DNA of 64,000 nt, taken from assembly GCF_037042905.1 (NCBI RefSeq), contig NC_087246.1, positions 36,450,001 through 36,514,000 of the forward strand, given 5' to 3'. This DNA is from Lytechinus pictus. Taxonomy: Eukaryota > Echinodermata > Echinoidea > Temnopleuroida > Toxopneustidae. The notes below the pieces were generated by a model. That model ran no database searches, was not told the DNA's origin, and saw nothing but the letters and a program-made list of their open reading frames with translations. Made by a program: the position numbers and the translations under genes. Positions 49,768 to 62,275 of this stretch are shown here, piece by piece; the first letter of the stretch is position 1; each line of letters begins with the position of its first letter.

Positions 49768-52765
49768 TCCAAGTGTGAAGACATACCACATTATTATGTG
49801 GTCATGTCATGTTTTTCCTCAAATTGAGGATTTGTGACATGTCTATTTTTTTCTTACACGCTATAGTGGCTTACCATTTGACGCATTAAAATGAACTTTT
49901 CACCGTTTTCTATTTACACTCACAATATTTTGTTATTTTACGATGGTAACGGAATTATCCCCCACATCTGAGCGATTTCACACAACGAAAAATATGGTGT
50001 CGTGAGAAAATAATGTTCAAAGATATGGAAAATAACTTTTTATACCTTTGCGCCATGGCCCTGGGAAGCAGGGGGCTGAGGTGCTGCGTGTGTATAGGCA
50101 GCACCCCTGGAATTCTGGTAGGTGTGGCAAAATGGAGAAATGTAACCAAATACAAATGGCGTACATTTTGTAGTGTAACCCCTTTTTTGCTTGTCGAACT
50201 TATAATGACCTCCGTTTTTAATGAAACCACTTTTTTGCCTGTCAAATTTACATCACAGCACCCTCTGTAAAAAGTATTAAAAAATCGTTCCAGGGCCCTG
50301 TTCTGCGCTTATTGGTGGGGATCGAATTTCCACGATCAGCAGGACAAAGGTTTTCTCAGTATAGATCGACGAGGAGAAGAAAAGGATGAAGAAGACGAAG
50401 AAGAAGCAAAAGAATCAGCAGAATAAGAAAAAGTGAATCTACTCTCGATTTTCATTTTATTTTTTTACATGTATGGGTTTTGGGCTGACTGCTTCTTATA
50501 TTTGGAGTTTAGCCTCCACCCTAGAATAGAAATATTTGTTTAAGTGTCAAATTTGAGTCCGTGCTTTTAATGTCTCTTTTGTATATGTGTATCTTTGACT
50601 TTTTATGCAGCCTTTCCTTATCTGCATTTTTGTCATGCAGATTATTGATACTCTCGTGTCTTTTGCATTTTTGTTGTTGTTACAAATGTGATCTGTGCTC
50701 AACAAGCTTTGCTTTTATACAGACCACCTCTTTTCCATACTGTATCTGATATTCTCAACACATTGTTCATGAGTTTATTCTTACTGTTTTTGTTTTAAAC
50801 CTCATTGATATTGTACACGAATGAATGTATTGGTTTGTGCCTTTCAGTGGAAAGAAATAAAGTTGAACTTGAACTAAACTTGAACTACCACCCACATCAA
50901 TCGACCGAAAGAGACTTCTATTTGTTTTTAAATCGTTTATTTTATTTAACAAACAACCCGCACATATACATACAAGTTATATAGAGAATCGTAACAAAAA
51001 TCGCACGATGATAATAATAACAGAAACAAAAGAATTGAAAATGGCAAGAAAGCCATTTATAGCAGCTTGTATATCTATCATAGTAAACAAGGAACTTCAT
51101 CGGACTCCCATCTTCTCCCATCATTGCACTGTTTGTCTGATCCCCCCCCCCCCTTTCCTTCTGAGACCTTTATCAATTTCAAGCTCTAAGCTTAAGATGA
51201 AGGTCTCCCACATTCCAAAATGTATTATTGTTGATGTATGTATATATATAATTTTCTGCTATTTTTTTAACAATATTAAAAAAAAAATTATCAGGTATAC
51301 ATGTAAATATATTTCAATTAGATTGTATATATGCATATGTTATTAATTATGTCATTTGCTTATTATGTTATGCTAAGAAAAAAATGATTACACTTGTATA
51401 TGCTTTTGTTACTGGAATGTGGAAATAAATAAATCAAATCAAATCAAATCTCCATAATAGTTGATTGGACCCGCAAAAGGGGGAAAAGGTGGGAATAAGG
51501 GGATTAATTTTAGAAAGACCCTTTAAGTCACTCCTTTACTTTTTTTTTACATTTGGTATCTATGTGCTTCTGTCCTACTTCTGCAAAGGTGAGTTCTACA
51601 GACATGACATAAGCGAAGAGAATGTATGAACTTATGATTATCAAGGTCAGTGAATTCCTTTGTTGACTCGGTGTTCTTTACCGACCGGTGTGTTTTATCG
51701 TCAGCCTCGACTGCAAGACCTTCAGGGGGAGCATTTCTAGAAACAAACAGTGATGTTCTTTTTCACGGATGATTTTAAATCCTTGCATCTGATTGGCTCG
51801 GAGCAACTTTGTCAGTGAAAATCATCTACAAGTCTCTCCATGAAACACTCCCCTGACCCCCCCCCCCCTCTCTCTCTTTTATATATTAATTTTCCAAGGA
51901 GTTCAACTTTAAACTGGTTGACGGGCCGTGCCGCCGTGTATTATAAGTAGGTTAATAAAATAAAGTTAGAGCTTCTCTTTTGGCTCCCTGAAAGTGGGTC
52001 AGGGGTACATGGTTTGCAAGTGGGTCTTAAGGGACAGCATCGGATTTTTAAAGGGACGAAGATAACTTGATTGTGGGTAATCAGCATTTTTAACGTTAAA
52101 GGGATGGGGTTTGAATTATGCCCAACTGTAACGGAACACTTTACCACTACCCCCCCTATTTACCTAGCCCCCCCCCCCATCTCCACCCTCTTCCTCCTTC
52201 TTTCTAAAGTCACGTTTCTTTAAGTCTATATAGGTTTAAATTGATAGAGGAAAAGGAGGAAAGAAAGAAGAGTATAACTATGAAATGTCTGGGCAATACA
52301 ATGCAACTCTATACCATTCTATAATTCAACTGATATAAAATACGACGCTATAGATGACATTCAGCCCCCCCCCCTCCCCCCCGCCCCCTTCCTGTCAAAA
52401 GAAATCCTGGCTCGCGGCCCCAGCGATGGCAAACAGAATTTGATAACTCATTTATTATTATTATTATTTACCATCAGTGTTTCGCTTAATTTGATGTCCA
52501 CGTAGGGGTCAGATTATTATATTCGATCACAATAATTGTAAATGGAATGATCTCTTAGTTTAGGTTTGCAAAATGCAGAACTGGTATTACCAATGAACTT
52601 CTAGAACTGTCTATCTTTTCTGCCGTTCTCGTGAGGAGGGTCTCATTTAGTCTGCAGGCACAGACCCATATCGAAACTTTGATCAACAAGTGGGTCTCCA
52701 CCCAAAGACTAGCACATACAAAACTTGTTGTTTCAACTCTGAGCGAGAAGACCTTCGGTATACTT
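49768..52765. other. Spacer with LINE 3' tails, no gene seen
   Basis: Two retrotransposon-like 3' ends are visible. One ends AATAAAGTTGAACTTGAAC at about 50858-50885 and the other in an (AATCA)n tail at 51429-51450. Poly-C runs lie near 51141, 51858, 52170 and 52366. Confidence 0.5.
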
Positions 52766-52767
52766 AT

Positions 52768-53252
52768 ATGCTTTTCACACTGTATTTCCTTAACCCCATA
52801 CTATCCTTAACCCCGGACTATCCTTATCCCCGTACTATCTTTTTTTTAAATTCACACTCGTTCTTAACCCCATACTATTTGCCTAGCCGGGGTTAACGCC
52901 TTAACCCCGGACTATCACACAGGTCATGAATATTGATGATTTTACCATACAAAGTGCGATTAACGTGCAATTTTGTCTTCTGTGATTGGCTAATGCTTAG
53001 CCCCACTTTTCCTTAACCCAGATTCGTTTTACACTGTATCTCTTAGCACTGCAAACGGCTAACCCTGCCTTTTTGCAGGGCCAGATAGTACCGTACTATT
53101 TACCGTGTTTATTAGCCCACTTTGCTAAAACGTAGTGTGAAAACGAAGTGGGCTAAGCTTAACCCCGTGAAATTGGTGGGGCTAAGACCCCCTTAAGTAC
53201 CCCACCAATTTCCCGGGATTAAGGAAAAAAGTGGAGTGTGAAAAGCATAATA
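52768..53252. mobile_element. MITE with TATGCTTTTCACACT ends
   Basis: The left TATGCTTTTCACACTG and right AGTGTGAAAAGCATA are inverted; next to each is CCTTAAnCCC or its inverse. The interior is rich in TTAACCCC and its inverse GGGGTTAA. About 485 bp. Confidence 0.85.
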
Positions 53253-53790
53253 TAGGCTGAACATTCAGACCCTTAACTCGAGTGAAGGGTTTACACAGCA
53301 GACAATATGTATCTCTAACAATGTCTAAACATTAGTAAACGAAAGTATGTCTTCACAGGCAAGGCAGGTGCTGTAATTGATATCTCGTGGAACTGAGGAA
53401 AACATCTGTCTGTGTCGTATAAAGCGGACAGGATATGGTCATGGATAGTTTGGGGGAATGGATTTAAAATGTTTCATCAAAATGGGTTAAAGCTAATACG
53501 GTTATTTAAAAGTAGGTCAGGTCGACGACAACGAGTGAGTTATCAAGGAATGAAAAAAAAGCTCTTAGGTTAATGCATATTGGGTAATTCCTGGTACACG
53601 AAACGAGCCATAACCTCTGTTTGGACGTCCTATATCAAAACGATGTATTAATAAACATTTGTCAGTTCAGTTCAATATCATTTGTTGTCTCTCAGCATAA
53701 AAAAATAATATATATACAATGTGTACAGGAATGACAAATAATATTAGAGAATGTGGAAACTAAAGAAAAGTTTATAAAAAAAACCTCATA
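53253..53790. other. No gene recognised
   Basis: Spacer between two MITEs without clear structure. Confidence 0.4.
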
Positions 53791-53791
53791 T

Positions 53792-53958
53792 ACTGTAAAA
53801 AATGAAGTGCTAATTTAGCACTTACAGTGCTTGTATAGTGACTGCACTACGAGTGCTGATTTTTCTAGTTCAAATTTAAACTAGAAAATCAGCACTCGTA
53901 TAGTGCAGTCACTATAAGCACTATAAGTGCTAAATTAGCGCTTAATTTTTTTTACAGT
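53792..53958. mobile_element. Palindromic MITE, 167 bp
   Basis: ACTGTAAAAAATGAAGTGCT to the inverse AGCGCTTAATTTTTTTTACAG folds nearly perfectly end to end, with TAGTTCAAATTTAAACTA at the centre. GTGCT/AGCAC words repeat inside each arm. Confidence 0.9.
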
Positions 53959-54039
53959 GTTCATTTAATAATTATACGAACGTTTTAAACTTAGATTTCA
54001 ATCTAAATTTAAAACCAAATACTCTTCAAGTTTTCATTT

Positions 54040-54195
54040 AATCAACCCCAAATTGCTTATTGCACAGAGATCAATATGACTCCACGGTCCTGGTTTATGG
54101 AACTCTCTATACCAGAGTCTATAAAAAGATGTTCATCTCTTTACTCATTTAAGGCAAACGTTAAATCCATGTTATCAGAATGTTTGAATTAAGTT
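54040..54195 (+). pseudogene. LINE ORF2 C-terminal remnant
   Basis: One frame encodes IPESIKRCSSLYSFK then NVKSMLSECLN and a stop, the usual end of Jockey/CR1-group reverse transcriptases. A frameshift precedes it. Confidence 0.65.
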
Positions 54196-55800
54196 TTCTG
54201 TGTCAGTATTTCAGCTAATCATTAAATCACTCTTCCTTTGATTTAATCATCTCCAAATAATCTCCCATCATCATCATCTTCATTTTCACTATCATCCTCA
54301 TCATTTTCATCTCCATCTTCATCAGTACCATTCTGCCGTGTTAATGTATTAATTGATTTAATGAGTTTTATTCCGGGGTTGTCATTTTTTTACGAAATCT
54401 GCTTATAATGACAATCCTCCTGCAAACTATGAATGTTGAAACCATTTGGTAGTAGATCATATTTCTTTCGAATGACTTTTTATTTAGTCCATTTTTTTTT
54501 CTTTATGATTCATACCAAAAAACAATATATTATGCTTATGAAAAATGTATTGTATACGAATGTTATCAATGCAGAAGAATATAACAAATCAAATCAAATC
54601 AAATGACGTCATTGTTGTTTATTTAATTTCATCTAGATTATTCCAAATGAGTGGGTCATAATGCCTTAATGAATTTAGGAGAATTTGCGTTTTAACCTTA
54701 GGAAAATGAAATTTATTACTTGAGCGAGTATTGTGATTATAAACGGAATGATTTATTTAATAAACATATGGGATATAATATTGTAGGAATTATATTATGA
54801 ATAATACGAATATATGTAATTTATGAATGTCATGATTATAAAAGGGTTTTGAGATGAAAAAAAAACAAAGGTAGTGAAGGAGATCTTAAAGAGGAGTTTG
54901 TATACATTCTTGAAATTTTCTTTTGCAATAATTTATGAAGGGGTTCAAAATTTGTTATTCCAGCATTCGCCCAAATAATATTACAATGTTGAAGATAGTG
55001 TATGTTAAGACAATCATAATATCATAAATAAGTCCGTCTGTGGCAAAAAAAATTACGAAGTTTAAAGAGAATACCAACATTTTTTGAGATCTTATAATAG
55101 TATACGGTGGCTGTTGTAGGATGTATCATCTTAAGTGATTCCAAGAATTTTAGTTGTTTTCGTACAATTCAAAGGGATTTCATTCATATACGTACACATA
55201 TATATTTAACATCAGGAATATTATGTTTATAATTATGTTATTTAATGATATACATAACATTTGGAATTTATCACTAATTCATTAGCATGGAGCCAGGTAA
55301 TAATCTTAATTAAAGTACATCAAAATCACAATTGGACGCGAGCTTGTATCATCGGCAAAAAGGACATAATGAAAAAAAAAGAAAAACATTACATAAATCA
55401 TCGACATCAAGAATAAGAGCGGGCCCGGCCAGGGGGACCCGGGAGCTCCACACGAGACCCTCCCATGACATTAATAGTATTCAAATGCGATAAAAGTCCT
55501 ATGTCCATACGTCGTATATCGATACGTTGATTCGTCTCGTATGAAAGCGGGGATGATTGAGTAACGGCGACCGAACAGCCCAACCTCTTTCCACGTTTTC
55601 GGATCCCAAAAGACTGATGGGGAATAGTGGGTCCTCAATTAAGTCACCTCTCTGAACACTTCTAAAACTAAGTTTTTTCTCACCATGCTGACTGGGTCGC
55701 CGCAAGTTCAATGCGTCTACCATTCAGAATGATTATAACTGACAATGAATTCTTGGAATTATACGGGGTATTTATGGTGTTTCTTCTAAAATGACGATAG
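54196..55800. other. No gene recognised
   Basis: AT-rich spacer. A short (AAATC)n run at 54583-54604 is likely another retrotransposon tail. CAT/TCA triplets are enriched near 54268-54330. Confidence 0.5.
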
Positions 55801-55809
55801 CATATGACT

Positions 55810-56062
55810 CAGGGGCGGATCCAGGTTTTTTTGAAAGGGGGGGGGGCACATTTTCCATAGGAAACAAATTGACAAGCAAAAAAAAAGAAAGAAAGAAAAG
55901 GTTTTCAACCAAAAATTCAGGGGATTTCGTCTTCACTTTCGAAAAGGGGGCACACTTCTGTTATAATGGTATTTTTACATTACAAATTTAAATTATATGC
56001 CTCTCAAGGGAGGAGGCGCACGGGCCAGCTGTGTCCCCCCCCCCCCCCTGAATCCGCCAGTG
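55810..56062. mobile_element. hAT-like MITE with poly-G/C flanks
   Basis: The ends CAGGGGCGGATCCAG and CTGAATCCGCCAGTG are inverted; a G-run follows the left end and a C-run precedes the right. The candidate 8-bp target copies do not match exactly, although ATGACT recurs near both sides. Confidence 0.7.
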
Positions 56063-56184
56063 ATAATTATGACTGCTAGAAATATCTAGTTATTGGTGCG
56101 AAAGAGTGGGCAACTCTCGTCTGGCATGCCTTATCCTCGTACACCTTTTTCTTTCCGATATTGTTTTTATTCTCATTTTATATG

Positions 56185-56467
56185 GGCGCGTCGTGGTCTC
56201 GTGGTTCTGACTCTCGCCTTTCAAACAGAGGGCCGTGGGTTCGAATCCTAGCCATGGCGTGTTTTCCTTCAGCAAGAAATTTATCCCCACTGTGCTGTAC
56301 TCGACCCAGGTGAGGTAAATGGGTACCGGCAGGAAGTAATTTCTCAAAAAGTTGTGCGCACCAGAATCGGTAGACTAGCTTAGCCGGGGTAATATAGGAG
56401 CACCTTGAGCACCTAGCAAGGTGGATACGTGCGCTATACAAATCCTATATTATTTATTATTTATTTA
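56185..56467 (+). mobile_element. tRNA-derived SINE, family B
   Basis: A tRNA-like head (GTCGTGGTCTCGTGGTTC, then GGGTTCGAATCC as B box) is followed by a body with CTCGACCCAGGTGAGG, AATGGGTACCGGCAGGAAG, CACCTTGAGCACCTAG and a GCGCTATACAAAT end with an ATTT-rich tail. A related SINE type is, to my knowledge, widespread in echinoderm genomes. Confidence 0.85.
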
Positions 56468-56522
56468 TATAAATCCATGTTCCCAACATTTTATTATATC
56501 TTATATAAGACTTAGGTTTCCC

Positions 56523-58007
56523 TAAAGGCCTGGTCTACTAGCCGACGGACGCAAAACGTATTCATAAAGGACACAGCGGACGAGCAAAATTTCCATCCGT
56601 TTTCATCCGCTCCAGATATTTGCGAAAACACAACGGAAAATAACGGACGTGGGTAGTATGTAGCGCGGATGTTAAAAGATTCATCGGAAACCTTGCAGAT
56701 GAAAACGGATGGAAATGGATGACAGCTCCGAAGGGGTTACTGGAGGTTTTGAACTTTATTTACGAGATGCATACGCTTACATCCGTTCTATTTCCGTGTT
56801 ACTAACGATATATAGACGTTCCATGTACCTTATCTTTCCTCCCTCTTTCCGTTGTTCATCTTCAGTGGTTCTGAGTTGCGAGGATGCAGAGAGGATACAG
56901 CGGACGTTTAACGGTTGAAAACGGACATAGAACGTTTGTTGTTCGTATATGTCGTGTATATACAGTGCGTCCCACAAAAAACGAAACCGAGATTTATCGA
57001 TGATTTATCATAACTTAATCATAAATACAATAGACAAATGACCTTCCAATGTAAAGCTTAGAATCTCCTCTTTCATCTGATGTTACTTATATTATTCCTC
57101 ATTCACGCATGAGTGAGCAAAAACAATTTGAAGAAATTATACAAAAAACTAATTTGGCAGGGGGTATCTGAATTTCAAAAATAAAAATCACATGCCTAAA
57201 AAGTTCAATATCTGCTCTTTTATTTGATACCTTAATCACAAAAAATTGTCAAGAAGTAAAAAAGTTATGTTCCCTCGAAACAATGCTTGTATTTCCATAA
57301 TTTCATTAAATAAACGTGTTTTCACCGGTTTCCCACAGGAGCTATCGCATGGTTAACAAATGACACAATGCATGGCTGATCGTCAACAAAACGGAGTGTC
57401 GAGTGAGTTTGAACGCTAGCCTGTAAAACCTCTTCATTTTATGAAATTATTGAAATTCAAGCCTTATTTCAAATAACCAGAACTTTGTTATTTTTTGACC
57501 ATTTTCTGTAATTAAGGTATCAAATTAAAGAGCAGATATTGAACTTTTTAGAAATGTGGGTTTCTTTTTAAAACCCAGATACAGCCCGCCAAGTGACTTT
57601 TTGGTATCCCCTCTTCAAATTGTTTTTGCCCACTCATGCATGAATAAGAATTAATCTTAGTAATTTCAGATGAAAGAGGAGATTCTAAGCTTTACAATGG
57701 TAGGTAATTTGTCTATTGTATTTGTGATTAAGTTATGATAAATCATCGATAAATCTCGGTTTCATTTTTTGTGGGACACACTGTACATCGTACACGGCGG
57801 AAAAGTTCATCCGTTCTGAAAGTTTTGTGCAGCTCAAATTTTATTTGCGCGGATGAAATTACAGTGGACGGATGCTCGAAGGATAGAGCGTTTGAAACAC
57901 GTATGCAGTGGGTACACAACGGATGCATAGTATATTCCAACGGATGGCAAGATTTTTCCGTTTTAGATCCGCTTTGCAACCGCAAGTGATGTGGGACCGA
58001 GCCTTAA
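56523..58007. mobile_element. CGGAYG-rich MITE split by a mariner-like MITE
   Basis: The outer ends TAAAGGCCTGGTC and, inverted, TTAAGGCTCGGTC enclose sequence dense in CGGATG/CGGACG and CATCCG words on both sides of the insertion at 56961-57785. Confidence 0.65.
56961..57785. mobile_element. mariner/Tc1-like MITE, 825 bp
   Basis: The ends TACAGTGCGTCCCACAAAAA and the inverse TACAGTGTGTCCCACAAAAA lie at TA. Arms of at least 170 bp remain closely matched (GATTTATCGATGATTTATCA, AGAATCTCCTCTTTCATCTG and inverses). No transposase. Confidence 0.88.
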
Positions 58008-58353
58008 TCGATCTCTCCATTAACAAATTGACAAAAATCTTCAATATCCAGTCTTCAGAATTGAAGGCTATATATTGGTTTCATGGTTTCATATAATATA
58101 CTCTATTCAGTCAAATAATCTTTCCATTCAAATTCCATATTATCTGATTATGTATTGCTGTGATAATCATCTTTCTATCATAATAATTTATGCATAGCCT
58201 ATATACTCTAAAAAAAAATATTGGGTAAAAAATGCTTCATGAGCGTAATTATGTGTCCAACCATTATTGGGTATTTCTTTTGGGCCTTTTTATTTATCCA
58301 GTGTGATTAAAATTTTGCCCATTTTAAAGTAATTGCTGCTTATTATACAATAG

Positions 58354-58530
58354 GTGCCAGGTAAAAATGGCAGAGGTAAAAATAGCAGAGGTAATAATGG
58401 CAGAGGTAAAAATGGCAGAGGTAAAAATGGCAGAGGTAATAATGGCAGAGGTAATAATGGCAGAGGTAAAAATGGCAGAGGTAATAATGGCAGAGGTAAA
58501 AATGCAGAAGTAAAAATGACTGAGGTAAAG
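58354..58530 (+). repeat. 15-bp minisatellite, left arm
   Basis: About eleven tandem copies of GGCAGAGGTAAAAAT with AAT/AAA variation and an initial GCCAGGT variant. Confidence 0.95.
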
Positions 58531-58775
58531 ATCATGACATGCTATATCAACTAGAAAAAGACAGAGCCTTTCCAGTTAATATCAGTCATAATTATTGGCC
58601 TTGAATGGAATCCTATCGACGGAATGAGCATTATGAACTGAAAAGATATTATTTAGATTTTTTGAATAATTTTAGGTCAGCTCTATACTTATCGTTCATA
58701 TTAAACTCAAACATTTTCATGCCAAAATTATTTCAATTAGTGAGTGATGAAAGGATTTATCTTGGCCAGTTCGTA

Positions 58776-59320
58776 TACAGTGCGTATCAAAAAAAACGGG
58801 ACACATTTGAAAAGTCTATACATTTTTTGTTTCAAATTATGATCTCTATATTTTGGTGTCAATAGGTGCTCTGAGGTCTTATCCTTCAAATGCCATCAAA
58901 ATAATTTAGTTTCGTTCATGCTTGAGCGAACACGGAATGTTTTTGTCTGGGGTTAAAAAGGAGGCTTGCGCCAAAATGGCATAAAATGATAAATATGATG
59001 GTCGGATTTCTTGCTAATCAGCAGACTTCCTCTTAACCTTTTCATTATCTTTGCCATAATTTTCGAATTATGCGGTCAAAATTCGTTTCCAAATCTACTT
59101 ATTTGCGTGAATAGTTCTGTTGTTGTTCGTTTTTAATATGTTCTCTTTCAGCTTTGAATATTCCTTCTCTAAGCAAAAACAATTTTTTTTTCAACCGAAG
59201 TATGGGAGAGCGTCAATTTTTTTATTCAAATCCTTTCATTGTGTGCTACAAAGGTTATGGTGCCTTTGAACAGTGGCATACTGATGGGTGGGGGATCGGG
59301 GTGCCCACCCCCCCCCCCCC

Positions 59321-59352
<32 letters not shown>

Positions 59353-60166
59353 GACCAAGAAATAAAGTGAAAAGGAAAATCACAGAAAACATAAAAAGTG
59401 AAATATGATATCATTTTCTGAATATTATGTCAAAATCACAAAATTGGACATTTTGATAAAAAAGTGGAAATGTTTTGCTTGCTCGCTTCACAACTTTTTA
59501 ATACATTTTACCCGATCTACCTTATTTTGCTGCTTCAAAATTGACTTAATAGGCCACACCATTGCCATTGAAAGACATGAATCCTTTCCTGTTTGTCCTG
59601 CCAAGCACACAATTAAACTTGAAGGATTCAATAACCCCTTGAAAATAGGATTCATGTCTTTATAGGTACCATAACATAATTTGTTTCACATAATAAAAGG
59701 ATTTGAATAATTACAAATTCTCCCAATTAATAATGCAAATCTTCTTACTTGGGTTGACAAAAAGTCTTCTTTTCTTACTTATGAAAGAAAATTCAAAGGC
59801 AAAAGAAGTTTAAATGAAAAACAAAATAATTCAGGTAAATAAATAAATTTGTAAATGAAATTTGACAGCATAATTTGAAAATTATGGCGAAGATAATGAA
59901 AAGGTTAAGAGGAAGTCTGCTGATTAGCAAGAAATCCGACCATCATATTTATCATTTTATGCCATTTTGGCGCAAGCCTCTTTTTGAACCCCCGACAAAA
60001 ACGTCCCATGTTCGCTCAAGCATGAACAAAATATATTTTTTTAAATTGCATTTCAAAGATAAGATATCAGAGCATCTATTAACATCAAAATATAGATATA
60101 ATAATTTGAAACGAATTTTTTATAGACTTTTCAAAACTGTCCCGTTTTTTTTTTATACGCACTGTA
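58776..60166. mobile_element. mariner/Tc1-like element with ~300-bp inverted arms, 1391 bp
   Basis: The ends TACAGTGCGTATCAAAAAAA and their inverse lie at TA on both sides. The arms match over about 300 bp (ACATTTGAAAAGTCTATA, TTGCGCCAAAATGGCATAAA, AGCAGACTTCCTCTTAACC and inverses at 59870-60140). The unique middle (59150-59860) includes a poly-C/poly-A run at 59301-59348 and no transposase. Confidence 0.88.
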
Positions 60167-60573
60167 GTAGAACAACACTTCATCACATACATACCAAACG
60201 GATTTTAATGTAAACACCAAAATGTGAGCTACCATTAACACACTGAAATAGACAAGTTTGGGATTTCTTCGAACCACTTGCATTACTTGGAAAACAGAAA
60301 AATAACCAAACGTTCTGTAATAAAAGTAATTTTTCATATTTCAACATCATAATGGATCCGAATAGATATTGATATGATACGTATATAGTTTAATGTAAAT
60401 GATTTATTAAAAGCAATTAGTGTTTATTTTTTCAGAGCAATACCCCATTGCAGCTAGTCCAGTTGATGGCAGGTTCCTAAACTAGTTTCTATGGTAACAG
60501 TTACCGCAAGAATTTGGAAATGTGTAGCGAATCATAGGCTTTTCTTAGGTACCATTCTATTGACCTGTTTTAA

Positions 60574-61253
60574 AGGGGAAATCCACCCTGACAAATGATT
60601 TACTGTAAAAATAGCAGAAAAAAATATTGGTGAAGGTTTATGGAAAACCCATCAAAGATTAAGAAAGTTATTAGAAGTTTGAGTTTTTGATCTGTGAAGT
60701 CGTATACGAGCAGCTGCCCCGTATTACTTCTCAAAAAAGTCTTTCAGGAGCGGATGTGAAATGATTTGTATGTTGATATACTACAATAATTATTTAGAGG
60801 GGTCCACACAATACAAGCACTGCTTTTTAGTGGGGCCCTCCATTTTCTCAGAATTGTATTTTATAATGATATTTTGCTAATATATAATACTTTTTTTGTT
60901 TTACTTAATATGGAAAAATATATATTGTACATGCTTCAATTTGTATTGTCTGTATAAGTTCATTGTAATTATTTTGACCACATTACTTCGTCCTGTTGAA
61001 ATCAAATAAATTGAAATTGAAAAAAAAATGAAAACAATAAAAAACATTTTCACTTTTTTTAAACGACATTTCCTTGGTATTTTTTATTACACCAGATTTG
61101 GAAAAAACTGCTCGCAAATGACGTCACCATTAAAATATAAAATTCTAATAGCTTTTAAAATCTTTGATGGATTCCCTTAAACCCTAACCAATATCATTTT
61201 AATCATTTTCTGCTATTTTTACAATAAACTTTATGTCAGGGTGAATTTCCCCT
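60574..61253. mobile_element. TTAA-flanked MITE, family 2, 680 bp
   Basis: TTAA at 60570-60573 and 61254-61257. The ends are AGGGGAAATCCACCCTGAC and GTCAGGGTGAATTTCCCCT, with arms continuing through GTAAAAATAGCAGAAAA and its inverse. The interior ends in an AATAAATTGAAATTGAAA segment resembling a LINE tail. Confidence 0.88.
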
Positions 61254-61545
61254 TTAATGAACTAAGTACAATACTTGGGATCCAAAGTGTGCTTCAAATT
61301 TGAATATTAGAAGAGCGATTTGACATGAGAAGGCTGTGCATGTAAGTCCAGGAATAAATTAAGAAAAAACGACTCAGGTGTTATCAATTTGGTGCAGAAA
61401 ATATACAGTATGATTAAAAATGGTTACCCTTTCCATTCGTCAAACATTATAATTCTAATTTTTCTTCTCAGAACCTTTCTTATTTAATCTATTGTACATG
61501 GAGGGGCTTTTGGATTTGTTGGCATGGGGGTTTAAGACTGGCCAT

Positions 61546-62275
61546 TTATACCTCTGTCATTATTACCTCTGCCATTTTTACCTCTGCCATTATTACCTCT
61601 GCCATTTTTACCTCTGCCATTTTTACCTGGCACCGTTCTACCTCTGCCATTTTTACCTCTGCCATTATTACCTCTGCCTTTTTTACCTCTGCCATTTTTA
61701 CCTCTGCCATTTTTACCTCTGCCATTATTACCTCTGCCTTTTTTACCTCTGCCATTTTTACCTCTGCCATTATTACCTCTGCCATTTTTACCTCTGCCAT
61801 TTGTACCTGACACCGTTCTACCTCTGCCATTTTTACCTCTACCATTTTTACCTCTGCCATTTTCACCTCTGCCATTATTACCTCTGCCATTTTTACCTCT
61901 GCCATTTTTACCTCTGCCATTATTACCTCTGCCATTTTTACCTCTGCCATTTTTACCTCTGCCATTTTTACCTCTGTCTTTTTTACCCCTGCCCTTTTTA
62001 CCTCTGCCATTTTTACCTGGCACCGTTCTACCTCTGCCATTTTTACCTCTGCCATTATTACCTCTACCATTTTTACCTCTGCCATTTTTACCTCTGCCAT
62101 TATTACCTCTGCCATTTTTACCTCTGCCATTTTTACCTCTGCCATTTTTACCTCTGCCATTATTACCTCTGCCATTTTTACCTCTGCCATTTTTACCTCT
62201 GCCATTTTTACCTCTGCCATTTTTACCTCTGCCATTTTTACCTTTGCCATTTTTACCTCTGCCATTTTTACACCG
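61546..62275 (-). repeat. 15-bp minisatellite, right arm
   Basis: About 49 tandem copies of CCTCTGCCATTTTTAC-type 15-bp units, with three CCTGGCACCGTTCTA or CCTGACACCGTTCTA variants spaced through the array. The 15-bp period keeps all frames open, so the long frames on both strands are not genes. Confidence 0.97.

Noticed and set aside
61492..61536. His-Gly-Gly codons resembling the UGT signature sequence
   Set aside because: The frame has nearby stops and the following residues do not match the UGT donor-binding motif.
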